Assembly: GCF_016583985.1 (NCBI RefSeq) | Contig: NZ_NRSD01000002.1 | Location: 124,001 to 188,000, forward strand | Source: Thiocapsa imhoffii | GTDB taxonomy: Bacteria > Pseudomonadota > Gammaproteobacteria > Chromatiales > Chromatiaceae | DNA: 64,000 bases | Direction of reading: 5' to 3' | Shown here: positions 30,450 through 39,719 of the stretch, piece by piece | How the letters are laid out: every line of letters begins with the position of its first letter | How positions within the stretch are numbered: the first letter of the stretch is position 1 | The notes under the pieces: generated by a model | The model's database searches: none | Seen by the model: the letters and a program-made list of their open reading frames with translations, nothing else | Told to the model about the DNA's origin: nothing | Position numbers and translations under genes: made by a program

Positions 30450-32609
30450 ATGAACGCACCACCCCCGCAACCGACCTCAACGGGCGCCTTCCAGCCGCTC
30501 AATAGCATTTGGAACCATAAGGTTCTGGTGATCCTGATCGCCTTCATCGTCGCGACCGGCGGCACCTACGTCGCCTACATCAAAGGCACCGCGGTCTATC
30601 GGGCGACCGCGGTGATCTATGTGGCGCCGCGCTTTGCCAATATTCTCGGTGAAACCAAGGAACTTGAGTTCCAGTCCTTCACTCAGTTTCAGAACTTTAT
30701 CAAGCAACAGGCTCGTACCATCAATCGTTACGATATCGTGTATGAGGCTTTGCAGCGTCTCGGTGATCGACGTTTCGGATTATGGCAGCAGCCGGGCGAG
30801 ACCGAGCGCGCGGCCGCCGAGCGGTTGCAACGGTTGCTGCAGGTGCGTGACGTGCGCGACACCTATCTGATTACCGTAAGTCTGGACTCGGAGAATCCAA
30901 ACGGACTCGACCTGCTCGTCAACACCGTCGTCGAGGTCTATCTCGAGAAGACCAAACGCGAAGAGATCTATGCCGGTGAGGATCGCATGGAGATTCTGCT
31001 TGAGCGGCGTGCAGAACGCGTGCAGCGGGTGCGGGAACTGACACAGCGACGCAACGAACTGGCCCAGATTCTTGGGGTGACCACCTTCGTCGAGGGAACC
31101 CTGAATCCCTACGATACCCTCTTGATCGAGGGCACGAGCGCGGTGCTCGCGGCGGAGCGCACGCGGATTACCGCGGCCGCGGAGTTGGCGACCTATGACG
31201 AGGCGGTTGGTGGCGAGACCGCCGCACGGGCCTTGAGTGCGGCAGCCAGCGATCTGGCGGCAAGAGACCCGGGGCTGAACAGCCTCAAGGCGAATCTCTA
31301 TAAACGACGCAGCGAGGTGCTCGAACAGACGACCGGGCTGACCGAGAACCATCCGGTGCGGCGCATCGCCCAGCGTGAACTCGACGACCTCGAGAGCGAG
31401 GTGCGCAGTGCCTCGGAGCAACTCATTGCCGAGAAGTCGGTGATGTTGCTCGAAGAACGCATCGCACGTTTGCGCGAGGCCTCCGAGATCGAGACGGTGC
31501 TGCGCACGCAACTGCGTGAACAGCAAGACCAGGCGTCCTGGTTCTCCGCCCATTATAACGAGGCGCTCGATCTGACCAATGAGATCGCCCGCGAGCGCAA
31601 GGCCTTGGAGGCGATCGATGATCGTTTCGAGTTCCTTGAGATCGAGGCGAGTGCGCCGGGGTTTATCCGCATCTCGACCTGGGCCTTGCCGCCGATCACG
31701 CCAGTGAGCGGTGGGCGCACCAAGCTCGCGGTGATCTTTGCCGCAGCCGGTGGCATCCTGGGTCTCTTGGCCGCCATCGGGATCGATCTGTTCGACCGGC
31801 GTGTTCAAACATCGCGTCAGGTGCAGGCCATTCTCGGGTTTCCGCCCTTGGCGTCGTTCCTCGACCCCTCACCCGATCCGGCACGGCGCGCGCTCCTGTC
31901 CGATCAAATGCGCCAACTCGGTCTCGCGCTGCGGCGCGAGCACAGTGCCAACGGGGTCCGTCGCCTCGTGGTGACCTCGGCCCGTCATGGCTGTGGCGCG
32001 ACCACGATCATCCTTGATCTGGCACGCGAACTCGATCGCCAAGGGTTACGCGCCATCGTGGTGGAGGCCAATCTGCTGATGGCGGATCCCCGCTATCAGG
32101 GTGATCCGGCGCGGGCCGGGTTGATCGATGTTCTATCGGGCAAGGCCGAGCTGAGCGCAGCCATCGCTCCTGGCGATGACCGCTTGCCCGACCGCATCGG
32201 AACGCTTGGGACCAATTGGGATCGGCTCGTCGACTGTCGCCGGCTGCCGGATCTCATTGAGCGACTGCTGGAGCAATACGAGATGGTGATCGTGGATGCG
32301 GCACCCATTCGTCTCTCCGCCGATACCGAGTATCTGATTGGCTTCTGCGATGCGGCCTGGCTGGTCGTGCGTGCGCGGTTCGCCCAGATCGGCGAGGTCA
32401 AGGGCTCCGCGTCACGTCTGGAGAAGGCGTCACCGCCTGCCGTGGGCTTGATCATGAGCGGGCTCCCCATCTTCTTTGGCGGTGGGTATTACAACGAGAT
32501 CCTCAAGGAATACCGCCGGCTGTTACCCAAAGAGGAGTCCAAGTGGCGCAAGCGCTGGCGATCCCGATCGGCAACCGCACGGCATGATGAGATATCAGCG
32601 CAACCCTAA
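30450..32609 (+). CDS. Wzc-like polysaccharide co-polymerase with degenerate kinase domain
   Basis: The 719-residue protein has a Wzz-type N-terminus with a membrane segment at residues 27-44, a long periplasmic coiled coil (about 170-420), a second membrane segment (LAVIFAAAGGILGLLAAIGI) and a cytoplasmic BY-kinase-like domain. The nucleotide motifs are eroded: Walker A reads TSARHGCGATT, with alanine in place of the lysine; Walker A' reads VVEANL instead of IDAD; Walker B (MVIVDAAP) is kept. No C-terminal tyrosine cluster is present. It probably controls chain length and export but is unlikely to autophosphorylate on tyrosine. Confidence 0.88.
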   Translation: MNAPPPQPTSTGAFQPLNSIWNHKVLVILIAFIVATGGTYVAYIKGTAVYRATAVIYVAPRFANILGETKELEFQSFTQFQNFIKQQARTINRYDIVYEALQRLGDRRFGLWQQPGETERAAAERLQRLLQVRDVRDTYLITVSLDSENPNGLDLLVNTVVEVYLEKTKREEIYAGEDRMEILLERRAERVQRVRELTQRRNELAQILGVTTFVEGTLNPYDTLLIEGTSAVLAAERTRITAAAELATYDEAVGGETAARALSAAASDLAARDPGLNSLKANLYKRRSEVLEQTTGLTENHPVRRIAQRELDDLESEVRSASEQLIAEKSVMLLEERIARLREASEIETVLRTQLREQQDQASWFSAHYNEALDLTNEIARERKALEAIDDRFEFLEIEASAPGFIRISTWALPPITPVSGGRTKLAVIFAAAGGILGLLAAIGIDLFDRRVQTSRQVQAILGFPPLASFLDPSPDPARRALLSDQMRQLGLALRREHSANGVRRLVVTSARHGCGATTIILDLARELDRQGLRAIVVEANLLMADPRYQGDPARAGLIDVLSGKAELSAAIAPGDDRLPDRIGTLGTNWDRLVDCRRLPDLIERLLEQYEMVIVDAAPIRLSADTEYLIGFCDAAWLVVRARFAQIGEVKGSASRLEKASPPAVGLIMSGLPIFFGGGYYNEILKEYRRLLPKEESKWRKRWRSRSATARHDEISAQP

Positions 32610-32612
32610 GGT

Positions 32613-32640
32613 CGATCGCCCGAGTCAACGGGGGCGATCG
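32613..32640. repeat. 9-bp inverted repeat between the wzc-like gene and the first glycosyltransferase
   Basis: Arms CGATCGCCC and GGGCGATCG enclose a 10-base loop directly after the wzc-like stop codon. No T run follows, so this is not a standard terminator. It may limit read-through or stabilise the upstream mRNA within the operon. Confidence 0.5.
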
Positions 32641-32763
32641 TCATCATCGCAAGACCGGCCTTTGATACTATGATGAATCATGATCTTTCGGCGCCCCCGG
32701 TGCGGAGCCAGCGCGCGGCAAGACGACAGATCTCCAACGGTATCAATCACGGAACGCCAAAAC

Positions 32764-33816
32764 ATGCCCAGACTGGTGTATGTGTTGCACAGTGGCAATC
32801 TCTATGGAACCGAGCGGATGGCCCTAGCGACGCTTGAGGGGTTGCGCGATGACTTCTCTCCGTTGTTGTGCTCGCCCGCGGGGCCGGTGATCGCCGAAGC
32901 GCAACAGCGTGGCGTGGCGACCTGCGTCTTTGAGAATCCGCGTGACCTGGCGCAGATTCTGCGTCGGGAACTCGCGCAGCACCGAGATGTGTGTTTCGCG
33001 GCGACGGCAGTGACGCATTCGGTGCTGTTCGCGGCCTTGAATCTGTTCTACCGGCGTCGTGGCGTGCATGTGCACATGGTGCATGGCGGGACCGATGAAC
33101 GCGACAGCTACGGGCGGAAGAAGGTGTTGAATGGGATGGGCTCAATCTTCGTGGCGGTCTCCGACTATGTGCGAGAACGCCTCATTGCGAACGGTGCCCG
33201 CGCCGCGCGGATTCGTGTCATCGAGAATTTCCTGAGTCCCGAGGACGTTGCGACGCGACCGCGCCGGCCGCCATTCTCACGCCCCGGTGTGCGGCGTGTG
33301 CTCGTGGTCTCGCGGATCGATCCGATCAAACGAGTCGATCTGCTGCTCGAGTGTCTCGACCGCCATGCGGATCTCAATGCACTCAATGTGCGCATTCTCG
33401 GCACCGGATGGGATCTCGAGGCGTTGCGTGAGCGTGCCCGGGCGACACATCCGAATGTGACCTTCGTCGGCTTCTCCGATCAGGTGCCGCGCGAATTGGC
33501 CGAGGCTGATCTACTCTTGCACCTATGTCCGGTCGAGCCCTTTGGGCTGGCGCTCCTGGAGGCCATGGCAGCAGGTCTGCCGGTGCTGGTGCCGAACTCC
33601 GGTGGTGCCGGCTCATTGATTGAGGACGGTGTCAGTGGTCTGCACTTTCATGCCAATGACGCGGATGATCTTGCGCGGCGACTGGTCGAACTGCGGACCG
33701 CGGAGGCGGCGATGCTGAACCAACTCGTTGCCGCGGCGGATCGACAATTGGCGAGCCGTTTCTCCGCCGCGGCCCGGATCGAAGACTACCGGCGGCTATT
33801 TCACGGAGTCGTATGA
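32764..33816 (+). CDS. GT4-type glycosyltransferase
   Basis: The start MPRLVYVLHSGNLYGTERMA at 32764 gives about 350 residues. The protein has a GT-B fold with the retaining GT4 signature: VVSRIDPIKRVDLLLE (nucleotide-sugar domain) and EPFGLALLEAMAAGLPVLVP, with the E-x7-E pair. It is cytoplasmic and would add a sugar to the lipid-linked repeat unit. Its stop overlaps the next start (ATGA). Sugar specificity cannot be read from the sequence. Confidence 0.88.
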   Translation: MPRLVYVLHSGNLYGTERMALATLEGLRDDFSPLLCSPAGPVIAEAQQRGVATCVFENPRDLAQILRRELAQHRDVCFAATAVTHSVLFAALNLFYRRRGVHVHMVHGGTDERDSYGRKKVLNGMGSIFVAVSDYVRERLIANGARAARIRVIENFLSPEDVATRPRRPPFSRPGVRRVLVVSRIDPIKRVDLLLECLDRHADLNALNVRILGTGWDLEALRERARATHPNVTFVGFSDQVPRELAEADLLLHLCPVEPFGLALLEAMAAGLPVLVPNSGGAGSLIEDGVSGLHFHANDADDLARRLVELRTAEAAMLNQLVAAADRQLASRFSAAARIEDYRRLFHGVV

Positions 33817-34826
33817 TGAGATCGCAGGCAGCGAACCTAGTGTTTTCGGTGGTCATCATCGGGCGCAACGAGGGGGCGCGACTGGAGCGATGCATCCGCT
33901 CGGTGCACACCACGCGGGGTGTACGCGGTCAGTTTGATCTCATCTATGTGGATTCGGACTCAAACGATGGTAGCCCTGAGCTGGCGAGAAAACTCGGTGC
34001 GCGTGTCATTCGGGTCAAACCCGAGCGCCCATCGGCCGCGCTGGGGCGCAACGCCGGATGGCGCGCCGCGCACGCCCCCGTTGTGCTCTTCCTCGATGGC
34101 GACACCATTTTGGACCCGGATTTCGTTGCCGCGGCCCTGCCTTTGCTCAAGGACCCCAGCGTTGCGGTGGTGTGGGGGCATCGCCGCGAACTGCGCCCGG
34201 ATGCCTCGCTCTACAACCGGGTCCTGGATCTGGATTGGATCTATCCACCGGGGCCGAGCGAATTCTGTGGCGGTGATGCCCTGATGCGGCGCTCCGCGCT
34301 CGAACATGTGAATGGTTTCGACGAAGGTCTGATCGCCGGTGAGGAGCCCGAACTCTGTCAACGGCTGCGCCAGCAGGGCTACCGGATCGAGCACATCGAT
34401 CATGCCATGACCCTGCACGATCTTGCGATCACGCGCTGGAATCAGTACTGGCGCCGGGCGGTTCGTGCCGGTCATGCCTACGCCGAGGTCGCCGCGCGTT
34501 TCCGCGACAGCGATCAGCCCCTGTGGACGGCAGAGGTGCGTCGCAATCGCATCCATGCCGCGGTGCTGATGCTCGCCGCCCTTGGCGGCATCGCCTTGGC
34601 CGTTTATGAGGCGGCCTTCTGGCCGCTGCTGTTGCCGCTGGTCTTCTATCTGGGGTTGATCGTCCGCACGGCGCATCGCGTGGCGTGGAAGGATCCGAAC
34701 CTGGTTACCCGCTTGCTCTATGGGGTGCATTCGCATCTGCAGCAGATTCCGATCCTGTTCGGGCAAGTCGGGTTCTATCGTGACCGGCGGGCAGGTCGCC
34801 GCAGACGTCTGATCGAGTACAAATGA
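33813..34826 (+). CDS. GT2-family glycosyltransferase with C-terminal membrane segments
   Basis: The 337-residue protein has a GT-A fold: SVVIIGRNEGARLERCIRSV, DSDSNDGS, the DxD-type metal site LFLDGDTILD and the acceptor/catalytic region GEEPELCQRLRQQGYRI. The last third has two hydrophobic segments (about 240-285) that anchor it in the inner membrane. It overlaps the previous gene by four bases. It would add a sugar to the growing lipid-linked unit. Confidence 0.87.
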   Translation: MMRSQAANLVFSVVIIGRNEGARLERCIRSVHTTRGVRGQFDLIYVDSDSNDGSPELARKLGARVIRVKPERPSAALGRNAGWRAAHAPVVLFLDGDTILDPDFVAAALPLLKDPSVAVVWGHRRELRPDASLYNRVLDLDWIYPPGPSEFCGGDALMRRSALEHVNGFDEGLIAGEEPELCQRLRQQGYRIEHIDHAMTLHDLAITRWNQYWRRAVRAGHAYAEVAARFRDSDQPLWTAEVRRNRIHAAVLMLAALGGIALAVYEAAFWPLLLPLVFYLGLIVRTAHRVAWKDPNLVTRLLYGVHSHLQQIPILFGQVGFYRDRRAGRRRRLIEYK

Positions 34827-34979
34827 TCGTCATCCACCAGATTGGCCAGGTTCCGGTGCTACCGGAAGATGATGGCCTGGTGCCGCGGGCGGGACTCGGC
34901 GGCTGACCGGCAAGCTGACGCGCTCACGCGATGATCCGTTGTGGGTGCGACTGGCTTCATGACTTCGAGGGGGATGTGA

Positions 34980-35564
34980 ATGGGACAAGGGTTCAAGGCA
35001 TACGCGGTGGCGATGCTGGTGCCGATAGCGCGATTGCGCCGCCGGCTCGCGCCGCTCACACGCCTCTGGAGTCATGCGCGATTGCGCGAACGCATCACCT
35101 CGCCACTCGATCCCTCGGTGGTGGTGCTGGCAACCCCGGAGATTCATGGTACCGGCAGGCTTCGGCTCGGTCGCGGGCTCTATCTCTATCCCGGTCTCTA
35201 TTTCGAGACGCAGGAGGAGGGTACGATCGAGATCGGCGATGAGGTGGTGATGTCGCGTGGTGTTCACGTGGTGGCCTTCCACGGCATCCGGATCGGCGCG
35301 GGCAGCATGATCGGCGAGTACAGCAGTGTGCGCGATGCCAACCATCGTCGGGACGGTGATCAGGCGCTCCGGTGGGCTGGCCATGAGAGTCGGCCGATCG
35401 AGATCGGTCGGCAGGTGTGGATCGGGCGCGGCGTGACGATCCTGCCCGGCGTCACCATTGGCGATGGCGCCGTGATTGGTGCCAATGCCGTGGTCACCCA
35501 CGACATCCCAGCGGGCGCGGTCGCGGTTGGGGTGCCGGCGCGGGTGGTGGGCGCCGGGTCCTGA
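34980..35564 (+). CDS. hexapeptide-repeat O-acyltransferase
   Basis: The 194-residue protein has a left-handed beta-helix of hexapeptide repeats (for example IEIGDEVVMSRGVHVVA, IGRGVTILPGVTIGDGAVIG, ending AVAVGVPARVVG) and resembles the WcaF/maltose-acetyltransferase group. It probably O-acetylates a sugar of the polymer. The loop HRRDGDQAL between coils may carry the catalytic histidine. A purine-rich stretch GAGGGGGATGTGA precedes the ATG. Confidence 0.83.
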   Translation: MGQGFKAYAVAMLVPIARLRRRLAPLTRLWSHARLRERITSPLDPSVVVLATPEIHGTGRLRLGRGLYLYPGLYFETQEEGTIEIGDEVVMSRGVHVVAFHGIRIGAGSMIGEYSSVRDANHRRDGDQALRWAGHESRPIEIGRQVWIGRGVTILPGVTIGDGAVIGANAVVTHDIPAGAVAVGVPARVVGAGS

Positions 35565-35708
35565 TGAGGGGGATCGCGTGCACCTGCGGCGCGTTTCTTC
35601 CCGTCACCCGTGCCCCGGGGTCCGTGTCAAAGGCAAATGAATCCATGATCCGAGCCCCGATTGCCAGTTCCGACTGAGCACCGTCCAGCCACCTGAGCGC
35701 ACTTCTCG

Positions 35709-37088
35709 ATGCTTGCGAGTATTGCCATCATCCCTGGCCTGATTGCGCTCTGGATCGGTTTCACCCGTGGCCCTCACTACGCCTTTATCTTTGTCTATCT
35801 GCCCAGCATGCTCTTGCTGCCGGAGTATTATCGGTGGGTCATCTCCGGGCTGCCGAGTCCGACCTTCAGTCTCGGTGCTGCATTCGGGACTGCTGCCGCT
35901 TTCTTCGCTCGGGGAGCGCCGGGCTATCGCTTCCATGCGATGGATCTGCTGGTCTTTTCGTTTGTTTTAACCGCCTTCTATTCCGAATTTCGCGTCTCCG
36001 GCTACAAGGATGCGCAGAATCTCCTGATCAACCTCACCGCCTGGGCCGTGCTGCCCTACATCTTTGCCAAGAGTCTGGTCGAGCCTGCTGGATTGCGTGT
36101 GCTCTTCGCGAAGACCTTGGTGGTCTGTCTTTTCATCATTTCGGTCGTTTCGGTCTATGAGTTTCGGATGGGAACGACGCCATGGCGCATGATCCTCGAT
36201 CCCTTTTTCCCCGGACAGGCACGTTGGGTCACAACCTTCCGCTGGGGGTTTGCCCGCGTTGCCGGTCCCTATGGACATGCGATCCTGGCCGGCGTGATCC
36301 TGGTCATCGGCTATCGGATCCAACGGTGGCTTGAGTGGAGCGGCGCTTGGGATCCGAAGCCCAAATATGCTCCCTGGCTGCCGATCAGTCAGGGGCGGCT
36401 GATCACGCTCGGGATCTTGGCTGGGGTCATCATGACCATGGTGCGGGGGCCTTGGATGGCGGCGATCCTGGCATCAATGCTGGTGATCATCGGACGTTCG
36501 CGCCAACGTGTCGCAGCGATCGCAGTCGTTTTAGGGCTCCTCATCTTCGTCGGGGTTCCCGGGATCATCTGGTTCCTCGACTACGTCTCGGTTGGCCGGC
36601 AAGGGGCGCAGACGGTTGCTCAAGAGTCAGCGGCCTACCGTTGGGAACTCTTGACCAAATACGCCGATATCGCGGGCGAGAAACTCTGGTTTGGCTGGGG
36701 CTTGAATGATTGGCCGAAGGTACCGGGGATGCCTTCGATCGACAACTATTATCTGCTGTTGCTGCTCATGCATGGGTTGGTGGCCGTGATCAGTCTGGTG
36801 GCCATCATGTTGATCATGCTGGTCCGTCTCACGGCGCACGGGATGCGGCAACCCCTTGCCGAGCCACGCGGCAGTTCGCTGGCGTTCACGCTAGCAAGCC
36901 TCTATCTGGCGATTGCCTTCTCCATTGCCACGGTCTATCTCGGTCTGCAAACGGTTCCCTTGTTCTTTATGATCACCGGTTGGGGCATCGCCTATCTCCA
37001 GTCTGGAGTTGAGGGCCTTGGCGGCGAGGCGGCGGCAGCCCCAATCGAAGTCGCGCCACCCTATCGTTTTCGGCGGATCATGACATAA
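35709..37088 (+). CDS. O-antigen polymerase/ligase-family membrane protein (Wzy-like)
   Basis: The 459-residue protein has about eleven to twelve membrane segments and a large loop near residue 290-335 containing RWELLTKYADIAGEKLWFGW, the region typical of the O-antigen ligase (Wzy_C) family. In a locus with Wza, Wzc-like and flippase genes the likely role is polymerisation of repeat units on the periplasmic face. Ligase function cannot be excluded from sequence alone. Confidence 0.82.
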   Translation: MLASIAIIPGLIALWIGFTRGPHYAFIFVYLPSMLLLPEYYRWVISGLPSPTFSLGAAFGTAAAFFARGAPGYRFHAMDLLVFSFVLTAFYSEFRVSGYKDAQNLLINLTAWAVLPYIFAKSLVEPAGLRVLFAKTLVVCLFIISVVSVYEFRMGTTPWRMILDPFFPGQARWVTTFRWGFARVAGPYGHAILAGVILVIGYRIQRWLEWSGAWDPKPKYAPWLPISQGRLITLGILAGVIMTMVRGPWMAAILASMLVIIGRSRQRVAAIAVVLGLLIFVGVPGIIWFLDYVSVGRQGAQTVAQESAAYRWELLTKYADIAGEKLWFGWGLNDWPKVPGMPSIDNYYLLLLLMHGLVAVISLVAIMLIMLVRLTAHGMRQPLAEPRGSSLAFTLASLYLAIAFSIATVYLGLQTVPLFFMITGWGIAYLQSGVEGLGGEAAAAPIEVAPPYRFRRIMT

Positions 37089-37224
37089 TGACTTCCGTTG
37101 TCCTGGTGAGCCAAGACGTTGGGAACTGGTGATCGCTCAGATCGGCGGAGGCGGCGAGCTGGGCTCTGATCACGGCAGCGTGCGCGGCGCGAGCCGATTC
37201 GCTTTCCACTGAGACGTTGCAACC

Positions 37225-38013
37225 ATGCGTAACCACATCATCCTGACCAGCGGACGCAGCGGCAGCAATTATCTGACCAATGTTTTGAATCGGCACCCGC
37301 GCCTGGTGAATTACGGTGAAGTGCTCGCGCCCATGATTCCACCCTACAAGTGGTTCTTGAAGTGCAAGCTCTGCCCTTGGTCCGTCGAGCGCTATCTGAA
37401 CGGGTTCTACCACAGCCGATTGGTCTTTCATGCGGGACAAGTCTATTCCGCGCGCGCGCATCGCAAGGCGAAGAAGCCGGTGCATCACAAGCGCTATCGT
37501 GACGTTGTCAGCATTGGCACCAAGGATTTCTTCTTGAGCGTCAAAAATGCTGGGATGACGGACTATTATGTGGCGCGCCCCGAGATCTCGATCATCTATC
37601 TACGGCGCGATAATCTGCTCAAGCGTTACCTCTCGGGCGTCTTCATGCGCAAGACGCGAATCGCGGCGAGTGAACAGGCGGTCGAGGTGCCCAAGGGGCG
37701 GGTCGATCTCGAGCACCTCGATCGCTCCCTGATGATCATGGCTGCCGAGGTGGCGCATGAACAGGCGGTGATGGCCGCGTTGACTCGCCACCCGGTGATG
37801 TCGATTCGCTACGAAGACTATTTCGCGAGCGACGTATCGATCATCGACTACAATCAACGCGTCTTCGCATTTCTCGGTGTCGAGCCGATCCCGATCAAGA
37901 GCGAACAGAAAAAGATCCTCCCCCAAGCCATTCGAGATCTCGTCGAGAACTACGATGAATTGTGCGCGCATCTCGCGGATGGGCCCTATGCGAAATTCCT
38001 TGAGGATGCTTGA
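37225..38013 (+). CDS. sulfotransferase
   Basis: The 262-residue protein begins HIILTSGRSGSNYLTNVLNR, the 5'-phosphosulfate-binding loop of PAPS-dependent sulfotransferases. A second element, IIYLRRDNLLKRYLSGVFMR, matches the 3'-phosphate-binding region (arginine and serine). Together with MSIRYEDYF this fits the Stf0/carbohydrate sulfotransferase group. It implies that the exported polymer is sulfated, or that a lipid-linked sugar is. The nearest PAPS synthesis genes are outside the window. Confidence 0.82.
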   Translation: MRNHIILTSGRSGSNYLTNVLNRHPRLVNYGEVLAPMIPPYKWFLKCKLCPWSVERYLNGFYHSRLVFHAGQVYSARAHRKAKKPVHHKRYRDVVSIGTKDFFLSVKNAGMTDYYVARPEISIIYLRRDNLLKRYLSGVFMRKTRIAASEQAVEVPKGRVDLEHLDRSLMIMAAEVAHEQAVMAALTRHPVMSIRYEDYFASDVSIIDYNQRVFAFLGVEPIPIKSEQKKILPQAIRDLVENYDELCAHLADGPYAKFLEDA

Positions 38014-38066
38014 CCAGCACCCATGCTGGTCATCGTGCAGATCCGACGGATAACGAGTCATCAGCC

Positions 38067-39719
38067 ATGTCGGAAAGGGGTTCGAGACAAACAACAGCAA
38101 CACGCAGTGCGGCCGAGACACTCGATCAATCTGGTCTGAGTCGCCTGATCGGGCGGAACGTCTTCAGCTCGGTCGGGGCGAAGATTCTTTACTTGGTCAC
38201 CCGTTTTTTTCTTCCGCCCATTATCCTCGCCTATTTGACCTTAGAGGAGTATGGCATCTGGGCGATCTGCTTCATCCTGATTGGCTACATGGGGATGGGC
38301 TCGTTCGGCGTCACCAATGTTTACGTCCGCTATGTGGCTCAGTACCACGCCCAGGGCGAGGAGCACCGGATCGGAGGGTTACTCTCAACGGGGCTGACGG
38401 TGGTGAGTCTGCTTGGTGCCCTTATCCTTGCCGCCCTCTGGTTCGGTCTTCCGCAATTGATCACGGCCATGTCGGTCTCCACCGAGTTGCATGAGACCGC
38501 CTTCGTGCTGATTTTCAGCACCGCCGTGGTCTATGTGTTCGTGATGAGTTGGGGCGCGTTCGCCTTCGTGCTGACCGGGTTACAACGCATCGTGCAACAG
38601 AATCAGGTCTGGGTCGTGTCCTTCATGCTGGAGACACTCCTGATCGTCGCCTTCCTGATGGCGGGTTTTGGCCTCTATGGACTGCTCTATGCCTTCGCCA
38701 TTCGCTACGCGCTGTCCATACTGATCAACATCTGGCTCTGCTTCCGTTACATCCCAGGTTTGCGTCTTTCCTTCTCCAGTATCAATCGTGGCGACCTAGC
38801 GCTTTTCTCCAGCTATGGCGGCATTCTCCAGCTCTCTGGCTTTCTCGGCATGTTCCTGCGCTCGATCGAGAAGCTGATTGCCGGCTTCTTCATCAATGTG
38901 CAAGCGACGGGTTTGTTCGACGTCGCACAGAAATTCCCGGTGATGGCGACCTCCATCCCATCATCAATGAATGCGGTCTTCCTGCCGGCGACCGCCTATA
39001 TGTTCACTCAGGAGCGACGCGACGAACTCTTGGGCCTCTACGTCAAGGGTGCCCGCTACATCAATCTGCTCACGGGGGCGATGATGGGGTTCATGGCGGC
39101 GTTCGCGGCGCCTTTGCTTATCGCTTGGCTCGGTCCCAAACCTGATCTTGCGCTCGCGCCCTTGATCCTCGCTTGCTTCACTTTGCCCTTCCAGCTCAAT
39201 GTGCTCACTGGTCCGGCGACAAACATCTATCGAGGGATGGGAATCCCGGCACGCGAGCTGATCTATCCGCTGACGCAACTCGTCCTGGTCGTCGCTTTGG
39301 TCGCAGCGGGTTTCCTACAGTTTGGCATCAATGTCGTGGTCATCACCCTGGCGGTTGCGTCGGCCATGGTCCTGAGCGCGCTTATCTACATGATCTATAC
39401 CAATCATTTCGTCGGTCTGGGCCAATGGCGATTCATGCGGGTGGCACTCTTGCCTGGACTCTTGCCCTATGTCACCGGCTTTGCCTTGTTTTTCCTGATG
39501 CAGCCCTGGATCGACGCAGTTGCCGAGGATCGCTGGGGGAGTGCGTTGCTGGTGCTGGCCGCAGCGCTCGCATACGGGTTGCTGCAAGCGCTCCTCACTT
39601 GGTTCCTGCAGCTCGATGCCAGCGAGAAAGGCTATGTCGCGGATAAGGCGCGGGGCGTGACGCGACGCTTCAGTGGCAAACGACGCCGACCAGGTCGGGG
39701 GGCGCCGCATGACCCATGA
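38067..39719 (+). CDS. wzx: Wzx-type polysaccharide flippase
   Basis: Starting at the ATG at 38067 the protein has about 550 residues. Twelve to fourteen membrane segments are apparent, with the MATE/MOP superfamily opening LIGRNVFSSVGAKILYLVTR and FFLPPIILAYLTLEEYGIWA. It would flip undecaprenyl-linked repeat units across the inner membrane. An in-frame TTG overlapping the sulfotransferase gene at 38010 is an alternative start. The 3' end overlaps the next coding sequence. Confidence 0.86.
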   Translation: MSERGSRQTTATRSAAETLDQSGLSRLIGRNVFSSVGAKILYLVTRFFLPPIILAYLTLEEYGIWAICFILIGYMGMGSFGVTNVYVRYVAQYHAQGEEHRIGGLLSTGLTVVSLLGALILAALWFGLPQLITAMSVSTELHETAFVLIFSTAVVYVFVMSWGAFAFVLTGLQRIVQQNQVWVVSFMLETLLIVAFLMAGFGLYGLLYAFAIRYALSILINIWLCFRYIPGLRLSFSSINRGDLALFSSYGGILQLSGFLGMFLRSIEKLIAGFFINVQATGLFDVAQKFPVMATSIPSSMNAVFLPATAYMFTQERRDELLGLYVKGARYINLLTGAMMGFMAAFAAPLLIAWLGPKPDLALAPLILACFTLPFQLNVLTGPATNIYRGMGIPARELIYPLTQLVLVVALVAAGFLQFGINVVVITLAVASAMVLSALIYMIYTNHFVGLGQWRFMRVALLPGLLPYVTGFALFFLMQPWIDAVAEDRWGSALLVLAAALAYGLLQALLTWFLQLDASEKGYVADKARGVTRRFSGKRRRPGRGAPHDP

